DNA of 64,000 bases, taken from NCBI GenBank assembly GCA_963785565.1, contig CAWAVV010000049.1, positions 1-64,000 of the forward strand. Direction: 5' to 3'. How positions within the stretch are numbered: position 1 is the stretch's first letter; every line of letters starts with the position of its first letter. Made by a program: the position numbers and the translations under genes. The notes beneath the pieces were generated by a model. The model did no database searches and was not told the DNA's origin. It saw only the letters and a program-made list of their open reading frames with translations. Origin of the DNA: AP-15 sp963785565. GTDB taxonomy: Bacteria; Pseudomonadota; Alphaproteobacteria; ATCC43930; CGMCC-115725. Below are positions 9,014 through 17,546 of this stretch, in pieces.

Positions 9014-10042
9014 ATGCGGTTTGGCTTCTTCGATCAACTGCCGTGCGCGAGCGGCTTTACCGAGGCGCAGCGCTATCGCGATATACTCGCCCAGATCGAG
9101 CTCGGCGACGAGGCCGGTTTTGACACGGTGTGGCTCGGCGAACTCCATTTCAGCCGCGCCTTTTCCATTCTCGCTAATCCGCTGATGGTCCTGGCGGCGG
9201 CGGCGCAGCGTACCCGCCGCATCCGCCTGGGAACCGCGGTGACCCTGCTGCCCTTGCACAACCCGGTCAAAATCGCCGAGGACGCGGCGACCGTCGACAT
9301 CCTCAGCAACGGCCGGCTCGAACTCGGCTGCGGCCGCGGCACCGCGCCGTTGCACTATGCCGGCTACGACATCCCGCAGGAGGAGAGCCGCGAGCGCTTC
9401 GACGAGGCGCTCGACTTCATCATCGGGGCCTGGACCAACGAGCGCTTTTCCTATGCGGGCAAACACTATCGGGCGAAGGATCTGACCGTGATCCCGCGAC
9501 CGGTGCAGAGGCCGCACCCGCCGGTGCGGATCGCCGCCAACAGCCCCGACACCTTCCCGTTCGCCGCGCGCCAAGGGTTCCCGATCTTCGCCACCCCGCT
9601 GATCAACCCGCCGGACAAGCTCAAGGAGGGCTTGGCGGTCTATCGTGGCACACTCCCGGACGGCGACGCCGCTCTCGCGTTTCCAGTGCATGTGACGACC
9701 AGCCGGGCGCAGGCGCGCCAGGACAGCGAGGCCGGGCTGATGCGCTTTCTGCGCGAGGCGGCGGAACGGTTGGCGCCGCTAGGCCAGGCGGACATCAGAA
9801 GCTTCGAGGCCTTCCGCCAGGTCCTGGCGCGCATCGAACGGGTGACCTTCGAGGATATGGACCGCGAGATGGGCGTCTTCGGCGATCCCGATTATTGCAT
9901 CGAGCGGGTGCGAGCCTTGCGCCGCGACTATGGCATGGACGAATTCATCTGCTACTTCAACCAGGGCGGGATCATGGACCATGCCATGGTCCGCCAATCG
10001 ATGACCCGGTTCGCCAAAGAAGTCATGCCGCACTGCCGCTAG
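9014..10042 (+). CDS. LLM class (luciferase-like) flavin-dependent oxidoreductase
   Basis: 342 residues from the ATG at 9014, chosen because GAGGAAAGG lies just upstream and the protein starts with the typical beta strand MRFGFFDQ. Luciferase-like signs are TVWLGELHFS, LGTAVTLLPLHNPVKIAEDAATVD, SNGRLELGCGRG and QRPHPPVRIAANSPDTF. Family members are FMN- or F420-dependent monooxygenases or dehydrogenases; which cofactor is used cannot be told from sequence alone. It converges on the RidA gene; a REP-like palindrome lies between. Confidence 0.88.
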   Translation: MRFGFFDQLPCASGFTEAQRYRDILAQIELGDEAGFDTVWLGELHFSRAFSILANPLMVLAAAAQRTRRIRLGTAVTLLPLHNPVKIAEDAATVDILSNGRLELGCGRGTAPLHYAGYDIPQEESRERFDEALDFIIGAWTNERFSYAGKHYRAKDLTVIPRPVQRPHPPVRIAANSPDTFPFAARQGFPIFATPLINPPDKLKEGLAVYRGTLPDGDAALAFPVHVTTSRAQARQDSEAGLMRFLREAAERLAPLGQADIRSFEAFRQVLARIERVTFEDMDREMGVFGDPDYCIERVRALRRDYGMDEFICYFNQGGIMDHAMVRQSMTRFAKEVMPHCR

Positions 10043-10054
10043 CAGGACGCCTAG

Positions 10055-10100
10055 GATTGGCCCCGTGGCCGGGCTTGACCCGGTTATCCACGCCTTCCTT
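10055..10100. repeat. REP-like palindrome between convergent genes
   Basis: The core at 10069-10083 is an inverted repeat, CCGGG-cttga-CCCGG, followed by TTATCCACGCC. It lies between the stops of the luciferase-like gene (plus) and RidA (minus), where such elements often serve as bidirectional terminators or REP sites. Confidence 0.55.
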
Positions 10101-10144
10101 TAGCTCCGCTCAACCGGCTCCAAGAACTGGATGCGTCGAACGGG

Positions 10145-10531
10145 CTAACTAAACACCGCGACGAAATCGCAAGTCACGACAGCGTTGCCGTCGGCGCCGA
10201 GCGCCAGCGTATGACGGGCCGGGCGCGAGCCTTCGTCGGGGAACATCTTGACCCATTCGCCGTTGAGCGCGGCCCGGCCGGTCGCCGGCTCCTTCATCCA
10301 GAAATTGATCTTGATGATGTCGTCGACCTCGCCGCCGGCGGCTTCGACGGCGCTCCTGATATGGATAAAGAGGTTCTTCACCTGCCCGGCCAGATCCGCT
10401 GGCAGGTTGCGGGTTCCGGGGTCGACGCCGCTGATCACGCTCGACATCATGATGTTGCCGATCCGGCTGGCGTTAGGGATCGGGTTTCCATGGGCGAACC
10501 CGGGGAAGTTGACGCTTTGCCGTTTTGCCAT
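10145..10531 (-). CDS. RidA family (YjgF/YER057c/UK114) protein
   Basis: 128 residues of the RidA fold: an N-terminal segment through SRIGNIMMSSVISGVDP, then VKNLFIHIRSAVEAAGGEVDDIIKINFWMK, and the C-terminal SRPARHTLALG with the Arg that binds carboxylates in deaminating members. RidA proteins hydrolyse reactive enamines/imines; catabolic-cluster relatives act on pathway intermediates. It is the last gene of a minus-strand run after HPPD and the TfdA-like dioxygenase, 26 bases downstream of the latter, which points to a pathway role. Confidence 0.88.
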   Translation of the reverse strand: MAKRQSVNFPGFAHGNPIPNASRIGNIMMSSVISGVDPGTRNLPADLAGQVKNLFIHIRSAVEAAGGEVDDIIKINFWMKEPATGRAALNGEWVKMFPDEGSRPARHTLALGADGNAVVTCDFVAVFS

Positions 10532-10557
10532 CCGCTCGCTCCTCTATCGATCGTCGC

Positions 10558-11451
10558 TCACTCGTCATAGGCCGGCTGGTCGATCAAGGGCCCGTCGCCG
10601 CCCAGGGTCGTGCGGCGCACGTCACGCACGTCGTTCGCGTCGAAACGGCGGGCGCGGTGCATGGTCGAGCGGTTGTCCCACACAACGAGGTCGTTCGGCC
10701 GCCAGGCGTGCGAATAGACAAATTCGCGCTGGGTCGCGTGTTCGGTCAGGTCGCGCAGGAACATCCGTGCCTCGGGGATCGTCCAGCCAATGATGGCGCC
10801 GGCATGCGCGGCCAGAAACAAGGATCTGCGGCCGCTCGACGGATGGGTGCGGACCAGCGGCTGACGCACCGGGCGAAAGGCGTCGATCTCTTCCGGCGTC
10901 AGCTCGGTAAAGCCGATCGCCTCGCGCGAATAGATCAGCGAATGCTCGCAGACCAGGTCTTCGACCTCGGCCTTGGTGCGGTCGTCGAGCGCGTCATAGG
11001 CAGCGCGCATGTCGGCGAATTCGGTGTTGGCGCCCCAGGACGGCAAAACCCGCCCGGAGAGCAGCGAGTACTTGGCCGGGATCGGGCGGAACGAGCTGTC
11101 CGAATGCCACAGCCGGTCGGCGAGTTTGAAAAACCACACCCGGTCCTCGGGCGACATGAGCTCGCCCGATTTGTCGAGGTTCGAGAAATCGGCAATGCCG
11201 GGGCCGAGCCGATGGTCCTCGGGCTTGCGCACATGGCCGGCTCTTGCGTTGTGCTCGAGCTCGCCGAAATGGCGGGTGAACGCGATCTGCTCGTCGTCGG
11301 TCAGATTCTGATCGCGGAAGACCAGCACCGCATATTCGTCCATGCCGGCCTCGATCGCGGCGACCGCGTCGCGATCGAGCGGACGGCGGCAATCGACGCC
11401 TTCCACCTCTCCCGCAAAGACCGGATGCAACGGACGGATTGTTACCGGCAT
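10558..11451 (-). CDS. TfdA-like Fe(II)/2-oxoglutarate-dependent dioxygenase
   Basis: 297 residues, TauD/TfdA family. The iron triad is His116 and Asp118 (LWHSDSSF) and His265 (TMHRARRF), with a downstream Arg near 276-280 for 2-oxoglutarate. Several stretches (LWHSDSSF, TEFADMRAAYDAL, EHATQREFVY) are near-identical to what I recall of 2,4-D dioxygenase TfdA, closer than to taurine dioxygenase. TfdA-type enzymes cleave aryloxyacetate ethers to phenols, and their chromosomal relatives accept other aromatic acids. It sits 14 bases after HPPD, so a phenolic product could enter the same route. Confidence 0.88.
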   Translation of the reverse strand: MPVTIRPLHPVFAGEVEGVDCRRPLDRDAVAAIEAGMDEYAVLVFRDQNLTDDEQIAFTRHFGELEHNARAGHVRKPEDHRLGPGIADFSNLDKSGELMSPEDRVWFFKLADRLWHSDSSFRPIPAKYSLLSGRVLPSWGANTEFADMRAAYDALDDRTKAEVEDLVCEHSLIYSREAIGFTELTPEEIDAFRPVRQPLVRTHPSSGRRSLFLAAHAGAIIGWTIPEARMFLRDLTEHATQREFVYSHAWRPNDLVVWDNRSTMHRARRFDANDVRDVRRTTLGGDGPLIDQPAYDE

Positions 11452-11465
11452 CGCTGTCCCTCCTG

Positions 11466-12557
11466 CTACTCGGCGCCGTCGCCCGGGGCCAGCACGCCGC
11501 GGCGGATCTGGTCGCGCTCGATCGACTCGAACAGCGCCCGGAAATTGCCCTCGCCAAAGCCCTCGTTGCCCTTGCGCTGGATGATCTCGAAAAAGATCGG
11601 GCCGATCACCGTCTCGGTAAATATCTGCAGCAGCAGCCCCTGACCCTCGCCGGGGGCGCCGTCGATCAGGATTCGGTCGCGCCGCAACCGGTCGAGGTCT
11701 TCGCCATGGCCGGGCACGCGGGCGTCAACCGCCTCGTAATAGGTGTCCGGGACCGACATGAACGCAACTTGGCGCGCCCGCAGCGCCTCGATCGTTGCGA
11801 AGATGTCGTTCGCAGCGAGTGCTATGTGCTGGATGCCCTCGCCATGATAGGCCGCCAGATATTCGGCGATCTGCGACTTGTCGTCGGCGCTTTCGTTGAT
11901 CGGGATGCGGATCTTGCCGTCGGGGCTGGTCATCGCCTTTGAGCGCAGCCCGGTCAGTTTGCCTTCGATGTCGAAATAGCGGATCTCGCGAAAGCTGAAC
12001 AGCCGCTGGTAAAACTCCGCCCACAGCTCCATGCGCCCGCGGTGGACGTTGTGGGTCAAATGATCGATCCCGGTCAGCCCGACACCGGGCGGCGCCCTGT
12101 CGTCGATCAAGGGCACGAAATCGACGTCGTAGATGGTGCGCTCGCCGTAGCGGTCGACCAGATAGATCAGACTTCCGCCGATCCCTTCGATCGCCGGGAT
12201 ATTGAGCTCCATCGGCCCGACCTTGCCGTGCACCGGCTTGGCGCCCAATGAGATCGCGCGCTGATAGGCCTTGGCCGCGTCGGCGACGCGAAACGCGATC
12301 GCGCACACCGAAGGGCCGTGCAGCCGGGCAAAGGCCTGCGCGAAACTTTCGGGTTCCGCGTTCAGGATAAAATTGACGTCCCCCTGCTTATAGAGGGTTA
12401 CGTTTTTCGAGCGGTGGCGCGCCGCGGCGACAAACCCCATGCGCTCGAACAATGCCGCCAGCGCCTGCGGGTCGGGGCCGGTGTATTCGACAAACTCGAA
12501 CCCGTCCGTCCCCATCGGGTTATCCCACAGATCATCCCTTCGCCGACCCGCCGCCAT
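11466..12557 (-). CDS. hppD: 4-hydroxyphenylpyruvate dioxygenase
   Basis: 363 residues from the ATG at 12557; the longer in-frame extension upstream is a shadow. It has two VOC domains with the C-terminal one catalytic: iron ligands His166 (GIDHLTHNV), His244 (IQHIALA) and Glu324 (FFEIIQRKG), plus the family's EGFGEGNF tail. HPPD turns 4-hydroxyphenylpyruvate into homogentisate in tyrosine breakdown. No homogentisate dioxygenase is in the window. It is preceded by a VOC gene and followed 14 bases on by the TfdA-like gene. Confidence 0.93.
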   Translation of the reverse strand: MAAGRRRDDLWDNPMGTDGFEFVEYTGPDPQALAALFERMGFVAAARHRSKNVTLYKQGDVNFILNAEPESFAQAFARLHGPSVCAIAFRVADAAKAYQRAISLGAKPVHGKVGPMELNIPAIEGIGGSLIYLVDRYGERTIYDVDFVPLIDDRAPPGVGLTGIDHLTHNVHRGRMELWAEFYQRLFSFREIRYFDIEGKLTGLRSKAMTSPDGKIRIPINESADDKSQIAEYLAAYHGEGIQHIALAANDIFATIEALRARQVAFMSVPDTYYEAVDARVPGHGEDLDRLRRDRILIDGAPGEGQGLLLQIFTETVIGPIFFEIIQRKGNEGFGEGNFRALFESIERDQIRRGVLAPGDGAE

Positions 12558-12681
12558 CGGAGCCTCCGATCGCTTTTTCACAAAGGGTGATGTGGTCGCC
12601 GTTGCCCGGATCGCCAAGGACGGGTGGGCTTCGTTGCCCGCAAACGCCCGCCGGCGGCCGCGCGCCGCCGCCCGGAAGCGA

Positions 12682-13290
12682 TCAGTGGCTCGCCAGCATG
12701 TCCCAGGGGGTCTTGCCCTCGGGCAGCGGCGGGATGCGGAGCAGATCGGCCATCGGTTCGCCGGCCGCATAGCGCCGGCACAGCTCCTCCGGATCGTAAG
12801 TCACCCCGACCGGGTTCTCGGCAAAGGCGCGGCTGTGGAAATAGCCGTCGAGCTCCGCCGGCGTCGCGAAATTGTCGATCTGCAGTTCGACCCGGTTGTT
12901 GTCGGGATCCCGATAATACATCGACGTGGTGACGCCATGGTTGATCGGCCAATGCGGCACGATCCCGGCCGTTTTCAGCCGGAGATAGGTCGACAACAGC
13001 TCGCCGAGGTTGTTGTAGGCATAGGCGACGTGGTCGGTCCCGACCGCATCGGGAACGCGAACCGGCAGCCCGGGTATATTGATCAGCGCCAGGCGGTGGT
13101 GCTCGTCGTCATACGACAGAAAGCACAACAGTCGGTCGCGGTAAACGACCCGCGCGGCGAGGACGGTCTGATACCACTTGGCCATGGTTTCGAACTGCCC
13201 GGTCCGCAACACGAAATGAGCGAATTTGGCCGGGCTGATCGGCTGCGTGACGGGGCTGAGCTGGCGGATCGGGGCTACGTCGTTCATCAC
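12682..13290 (-). CDS. VOC-family extradiol-type dioxygenase
   Basis: 202 residues with the type I extradiol (catechol 2,3-dioxygenase-like) metal triad: His25 (FAHFVLR), His near 87 (GTDHVAYAY) and Glu near 136 (NRVELQID). YRDPDNN is a usual family loop. At about 200 residues it is a single-module form. In this setting it may cleave a catechol-like ring, but a non-catalytic or lyase role is possible. It is the first gene of the HPPD run, 124 bases upstream of it. Confidence 0.83.
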   Translation of the reverse strand: MMNDVAPIRQLSPVTQPISPAKFAHFVLRTGQFETMAKWYQTVLAARVVYRDRLLCFLSYDDEHHRLALINIPGLPVRVPDAVGTDHVAYAYNNLGELLSTYLRLKTAGIVPHWPINHGVTTSMYYRDPDNNRVELQIDNFATPAELDGYFHSRAFAENPVGVTYDPEELCRRYAAGEPMADLLRIPPLPEGKTPWDMLASH

Positions 13291-13610
13291 TGCCTTCCCT
13301 GTTTTGCGGCGTCGGCCGATACGGCCTGAAGTCCGCCCTGAACATGGCGAAATACCTCAACCCACGTGATTTGAATAGATCCTGCCCCCGCGATTTTTGG
13401 CAACAGGGCGGGAGCCGCCGAACACCCGCATTACCTTCCCTACGGCGGGAGATTCCAGGGATTCAAACAACCATCCCGATAATTTCCGTAAAAGATCCTG
13501 AAAATGCCATCAATCGAGTGACCCAGCTCACACCGGGCAGGCTCGGCGGCGCCTAACTTCGCCGGGCTGACGAATGTTTGACGATCGCCGGGTAATCGCC
13601 GGAGACCAGG
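13291..13610. other. Divergent intergenic region, no gene seen
   Basis: 320 bases between the VOC gene (minus) and a small exported-protein gene (plus). It is less G+C-rich in places (13441-13520) and must hold promoters for both sides. I see no convincing ORF, hairpin terminator or known RNA motif. Confidence 0.45.
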
Positions 13611-13952
13611 ATGCTCAATGTTTCAAAGACCGTGGTGACGGCGTTGCTGCTGCTCCTGTTTCAGAGCGCGGCCGGGTCTCCCGCCCATGGCGGAGAGCGG
13701 CATCTCGTCCTCACCAACAATACCCGTGACCCGATCGCCGAGATTTATCTTTCGGACGACCGCGCCGGTAGCTGGCAAGAGGATTTGCTGGGCTCGGAGT
13801 TTCTGCTCCCGGGCAAGTCCATGTCTGTCGATATCGACGATCGAAACGGCAATTGCCGGGTCGACGTAAAGACGGTCTTCGACAATGGGTCACACCTGGT
13901 CAATCGAGGCGTCAACGCTTGCCGCGACGGCCACGCGGTTTCAATCCGATAA
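13611..13952 (+). CDS. Small exported protein, unknown function
   Basis: 113 residues with a signal peptide (hydrophobic TALLLLLFQSAA, likely cleavage near residue 22-26). The mature part reads as a beta-rich domain: LVLTNNTRDPIAEIYLSDD, a LLPGKSMSVDID turn, and two cysteines (NGNCRVD, VNACRDG). ACCAGG lies before the ATG. The family is not one I can name. It converges on the frameshifted Mn-exporter gene. Confidence 0.75.
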   Translation: MLNVSKTVVTALLLLLFQSAAGSPAHGGERHLVLTNNTRDPIAEIYLSDDRAGSWQEDLLGSEFLLPGKSMSVDIDDRNGNCRVDVKTVFDNGSHLVNRGVNACRDGHAVSIR

Positions 13953-14043
13953 TCCGGCGAACACGCCGGCTGGGGTGGAGGCGAACCGAAAAATGGCGAG
14001 TAGATTGTCGAAGATACTGGCCTGCAAACTGTAAATCGCGGCA

Positions 14044-14608
14044 TCACAACCGCATCCCGCTCAAGGTGATCGCTCCCAGGGCTGCGAACACAATGGCGGC
14101 CGAGATCCGGATTGCTCTCACCGGCAGCCTGCCCGCCAGTTTGTTGCCGATCAGCACGGCCGGTATGTTGGCCAGCATCATGCCGAGCGTCGTGCCCAAG
14201 ACCACGAAATAAAACACCTCGAAGCGGGCGGCGAGCGCCACGGTCGCAATCTGTGTCTTGTCGCCAATCTCGGCAAAGAAGAACGCGACGAGCGCCGTGG
14301 TGAACACCCCCGAGCGGCTGGCCGCATTGTCGACCGCCCTCGTATTTGTCGGGGAACAGCGCCCACACCGCAACGCTCAGAAACGAAAGCCCAAGGATCC
14401 ACCGCATCCAAGGGCCCGCCAACAAGCTGCCGAAAAGCGTCCCGGCAAAACCGGCCGCCGCGTGATTGGCGAGGGTGGCAAACAAGATGCCGAAGATAAT
14501 TGGCGCAGGCCGCTGAAAGCGGGCGGCGAGCATGAACGACAGAATTTGCGTCTTGTCGCCGATTTCGGCCAGGCCGACAACGAGGGTCGAGACCAGGAAT
14601 GCTTCCAC
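14044..14608 (-). pseudogene. GDT1/TMEM165 (UPF0016) family Mn2+ exporter gene with a frameshift
   Basis: The family has two homologous halves, each with an E-x-G-D-K-[TS] ion-binding motif. Both halves are present: LAEIGDKTQIL in the first (14608 to about 14338) and FAEIGDKTQIATVAL in the second (about 14336 to 14044), but in frames one base apart. The break falls after FPDKYEG; removing one G from GGGCGGTCGAC restores a continuous ~187-residue, six-helix protein. The start is probably GTG at 14608 (M-EAFLVSTLVVGLAEIGDK, the usual family opening); GTG at 14632 is an alternative. GDT1 proteins export Mn2+, consistent with the Mn riboswitch directly upstream. Assembly error or true decay cannot be told apart here. 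Confidence 0.85.
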
Positions 14609-14639
14609 GGAGATGCCGTCGGGGTCGGGCACGAGATGA

Positions 14640-14787
14640 ACTTTGGCACGGCTCCCGCTGCCCGACCCGGGTACAGGGAACCGATGCCAAAGGTCTCGCC
14701 AAACCGGTCGGTCGCATGCGCCATGGCCGAAGCCAAGTGTGTTGACGCAAACCCCGCATCAAGCGCGGGCGGCTACTCCCCAATGAC
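14640..14787 (-). promoter_or_regulatory. yybP-ykoY manganese riboswitch
   Basis: Read on the minus strand, the leader has the conserved blocks of this RNA in the right order: TTGGGGAGTAGCC (near 14782-14770), GTCAACACACTTGG (near 14740), CCATGGC, then GGCGAGACCTTTGGC (14700-14686). CTTTGGC pairs with GCCAAAG at 14647-14641. The class binds Mn2+ and commonly controls GDT1/UPF0016, MntP and P-type ATPase genes, which matches the gene it precedes. Just below it GGGTCGGGCA can pair with TGCCCGACCC at 14625-14634, next to or over the start codon, so translation control is plausible. Confidence 0.9.
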
Positions 14788-14793
14788 GTAACA

Positions 14794-14822
14794 ATTATAT
14801 CAGCGCTGAATTTCTGGATCAA
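14794..14822 (-). promoter_or_regulatory. Sigma-70 promoter of the Mn riboswitch transcript
   Basis: On the minus strand TTGATC (14822-14817) and TATAAT (14799-14794) are separated by exactly 17 bases. The predicted transcript start, near 14786, lies immediately before the riboswitch, giving a leader of roughly 180 bases before the GTG at 14608. It is the cleanest housekeeping-type promoter I saw in the window. Confidence 0.75.
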
Positions 14823-14997
14823 CGTCGCCGGATTTTTCGGAATGAGCCCAATGCGGCTTTGCATTGTAGCCGCCTGATCAAATTGTCACCCATGCGCCGG
14901 CTTGAAATGACGCTCCCCGAGGATCTTACTGCCGGCGCGGAGAGGTTTCGGCTAGAGGGCCGGGCAAGAATCCCCATCACCGCACATTTTCCTGCCT

Positions 14998-15110
14998 CCC
15001 CGGCGAAAGCCGGGGTCCATCTCTCCGGCTTATGGGCTGTGCGATAGCAAGGCATTGGCTCTGCTTGAACGTTCCGAGCAGCGGAAAAATGGATCCCGGC
15101 TTTCGCCGGG
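14998..15110. repeat. Inverted pair of CCCGGCGAAAGCCGGG palindromes
   Basis: CCCCGGCGAAAGCCGGGG followed by TCCAT (14998-15020) is itself a hairpin, and an inverted copy, ATGGATCCCGGCTTTCGCCGGG, lies at 15089-15110. The two can also pair with each other around a 68-base centre. This is a typical alphaproteobacterial REP-type (BIME-like) arrangement, between the HpaB-family stop and the Mn riboswitch. The rest of 14823-15167 holds no gene. Confidence 0.75.
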
Positions 15111-15167
15111 ACGGCGGTGAGGGAGTCTGCCAATTTTCCGTCTCGGGCTGGGTTCTTGCCCAGCCTC

Positions 15168-16664
15168 CTACCCCTTCCCGCTAGCCGGCGGTGGGGTGGT
15201 GACGCGGCGGGCGGCGATCGGCGCGGCGCGGATATTATCGAGATCGATTTCCGGCATCGGCAGGTCGAGCATGCCGAGCACCGCGTTCGCCAGCGCGTTG
15301 TAGTCAGTAAAACTGCGGCGCAGCCAGCCGCGCCAATTCGGCATGCCGCCGCTGGCATGCGCTTCGAACGCGGATTCGCGTCCGTCGAGCGCCGAGGAGA
15401 CATGGTCCCAGGCCATCTGCAATAACGCCGCGCGCTGCAGCGCAGTGTAACCGCCGCCGCCGAACAATTCTTCGAGGCCCGCGGCGACCTCGGGTGCGGC
15501 GAGATCGCGGTCGCTCGGCGTCACGACGAGCGAGGAGCCGGGCACGATCCGCAGGATCTCGGACATCCGCGCGCGCGCCCGCATCAGCTGGATGCCGCTC
15601 GCCGCCAGATGGGCGTGGCCGGGGAAGCAATAGCCCGCCGGAGTGAATTCGGGGTCGCGTTCGGCCGCGGTCAGGCCGCTGCGCACGGTCTGCACCGTGG
15701 CAACTAGATCGATCAGGTAGTCGATCGTCGGCTCGTTTTCTTTGAGACCCATCGCATGGGTCAGCGCCAGCGCCAGGCCCAGGGTGAATTCCGCCTTGGC
15801 CAGCCAGCCGTAAAGATGATGCCAGCGCAGCCAGCGCGCGATCGCCTCGGGCGACGGGTCGACAAAAAACACCCGCTCCCACGGGATCAGCACGTCGTCG
15901 AGCCACATCTGGCCGTCAAGCTCGTCAAAGCGGCTGGAGAGCGGGGACACGAACGGGTTGGCGTCGCGGGTGGCAGCCTTGCGGCACAGCACCGTGACGC
16001 CGGGGGCGTTGACCGGGACGATAAAGCTCGCCGGACGGCCGGCGACCTCCATCCGCGAAAGCGCCCCGACATAGACAGCCTCGGCATAGGCCGGGCTCGT
16101 ATGCATGCCGAGCTGGCCCGAAATCGCGATCCCGGCATCGGTTTCCCGCGTCAGCTTTAGCGCCACCCGTTCGGCCGGGTCCGGGCGCATGCGTTGGCCG
16201 ATGATCGGGGCGCCGCCGCAATAGGTCAAAAAATGCCCGGTGCGGGCGATGTCGTCGCGATAGGCCAAAGCCGAGGCGATCTGTTCGGTCGGGGCATCGC
16301 CGGCTTGCGCCGCGGTCAAAACCCCGAGCGCGATCAGATTGCCATAGGCCGGGGTGTGGGTGATGTTGCCGGCGCTCAAGAACGTCGTCTTGGCGAAGGA
16401 CTGGCCCATGCCGACCAGATCCGCGACCTTTTTCGGCGCGACATAGGCCCACGGCATGCGTCCCCCACCGGCCGGGTAGGGCGACAGCAGGGTATCGTGC
16501 CAGGCCGGGTCGAGATGGCGGTCGTACCAGAGCGCGTACTCCTCGACCATCGCGCGGGTCGCCGGGTGGGTGGTCACGTCAGTGGCCCAGCCCTCGCCCA
16601 TGACCCACACCTTGCGCCCGTCGCGCAATGCCTCGCGGTACTCGGCGCCCGTTCTCATCGGCAA
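15168..16664 (-). CDS. 4-hydroxyphenylacetate 3-hydroxylase (HpaB) family flavin monooxygenase
   Basis: 498 residues. Family marks are the N-terminal RTGAEYREALRDGRKVWVMGE, the THTPAYGNL segment, DAGIAISGQLGMHTSPAYAEAVYVG and the C-terminal GGGGYTALQRAALLQMAWD. HpaB enzymes use FADH2 from a separate reductase to hydroxylate phenolic rings ortho to an OH. No HpaC reductase is visible nearby; the luciferase-like gene 33 bases upstream may be co-transcribed. With HPPD and an extradiol-type protein nearby, phenol hydroxylation to a catechol fits, though the substrate is unproven. Confidence 0.88.
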   Translation of the reverse strand: MPMRTGAEYREALRDGRKVWVMGEGWATDVTTHPATRAMVEEYALWYDRHLDPAWHDTLLSPYPAGGGRMPWAYVAPKKVADLVGMGQSFAKTTFLSAGNITHTPAYGNLIALGVLTAAQAGDAPTEQIASALAYRDDIARTGHFLTYCGGAPIIGQRMRPDPAERVALKLTRETDAGIAISGQLGMHTSPAYAEAVYVGALSRMEVAGRPASFIVPVNAPGVTVLCRKAATRDANPFVSPLSSRFDELDGQMWLDDVLIPWERVFFVDPSPEAIARWLRWHHLYGWLAKAEFTLGLALALTHAMGLKENEPTIDYLIDLVATVQTVRSGLTAAERDPEFTPAGYCFPGHAHLAASGIQLMRARARMSEILRIVPGSSLVVTPSDRDLAAPEVAAGLEELFGGGGYTALQRAALLQMAWDHVSSALDGRESAFEAHASGGMPNWRGWLRRSFTDYNALANAVLGMLDLPMPEIDLDNIRAAPIAARRVTTPPPASGKG

Positions 16665-16697
16665 GCGGCCTGCGGCAGGATGTGGTGGCGGACGTCG

Positions 16698-17546
16698 TTA
16701 CCCGGTGCGGCGGATCAGCGGCGCCCAGCGGTCGAGGATCGGCAGGATCGCGTCGCTTGGCTCGGACAGCAGCATGATGACAACCCGGGCAACGCCTATG
16801 TCGCGGTAGCGGGCGAGTTCGTCGGCGTCCTCGGGCGGGTTGAACAGGGTGATCGGCAGGGATTGCGGGTCGCGTCCGGCGTCGCGCGCCATTTTGCGAA
16901 ATTGTTCGAGCACATCGAGCGGGCTTGAGCCCGGCCGGCCGCCGATCGGGCACCAGCCGTCGCCATAGCGGATCGCCCGTCTTGCCGCCTGCGGCCAAGC
17001 GCCGCCGACCAGGATCGGCGGATGAGGCTTTTGCACCGGTTTTGGCCAGGCCATGATCTCGTCGAAATTGACCATGTCGCCGTGATATTCGGCCTTGGAC
17101 TTGGTCCAGATCTCCTTCATCGCCTCGATCCGCTCGCGCATCAGCTTGAAGCGGGTCTTGGAATCGGTGCCGTGATTTTCCATCTCGTCGACATTCCAGC
17201 CGCCGCCGACGCCAAACAGAAAGCGCCCGTCCGAGACCTGGTCGATCGAGGCGACGAGTTTCGCCGTCTGGATCGGGTCGCGCTGCTGCACCAGGCACAC
17301 GCCGGTCCCGAGCTTTAGCTTGGTTGTGGCGATCGCGGCGGCAGTCAGCGACACGAACGGGTCCATCGCGTCGTAATACCGCTTTGGCAATTCGCCGCCG
17401 CCCGGAAACGGCGTTTTGCGCGAGGTCGGGATGTGCGAGTGCTCGGGCGCCCAGATCGATTCAAACCCACGCTGCTCCAACGCCTTGGCGAGGTCGATCG
17501 CCGAGATCGCGTAATCGGTAAAGAACATCAGCGCGCCAAAATCCAT
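16698..17546 (-). CDS. LLM class (F420-type) oxidoreductase
   Basis: 282 residues from the ATG at 17546 (MDFGALMFFTDYAIS); an 11-codon upstream extension is possible. Luciferase-like marks: FESIWAPEHSHIP, KLGTGVCLVQQRDPIQTAKLVASIDQVSDGRFLFGVGGGWNVDEMENHG, and the C-terminal PEDADELARYRDIGVARVV typical of the TIGR03619-like F420 group. It probably catalyses a hydride transfer or oxygenation on an organic substrate. It lies upstream of the HpaB-family gene on the same strand. Confidence 0.87.
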   Translation of the reverse strand: MDFGALMFFTDYAISAIDLAKALEQRGFESIWAPEHSHIPTSRKTPFPGGGELPKRYYDAMDPFVSLTAAAIATTKLKLGTGVCLVQQRDPIQTAKLVASIDQVSDGRFLFGVGGGWNVDEMENHGTDSKTRFKLMRERIEAMKEIWTKSKAEYHGDMVNFDEIMAWPKPVQKPHPPILVGGAWPQAARRAIRYGDGWCPIGGRPGSSPLDVLEQFRKMARDAGRDPQSLPITLFNPPEDADELARYRDIGVARVVIMLLSEPSDAILPILDRWAPLIRRTG

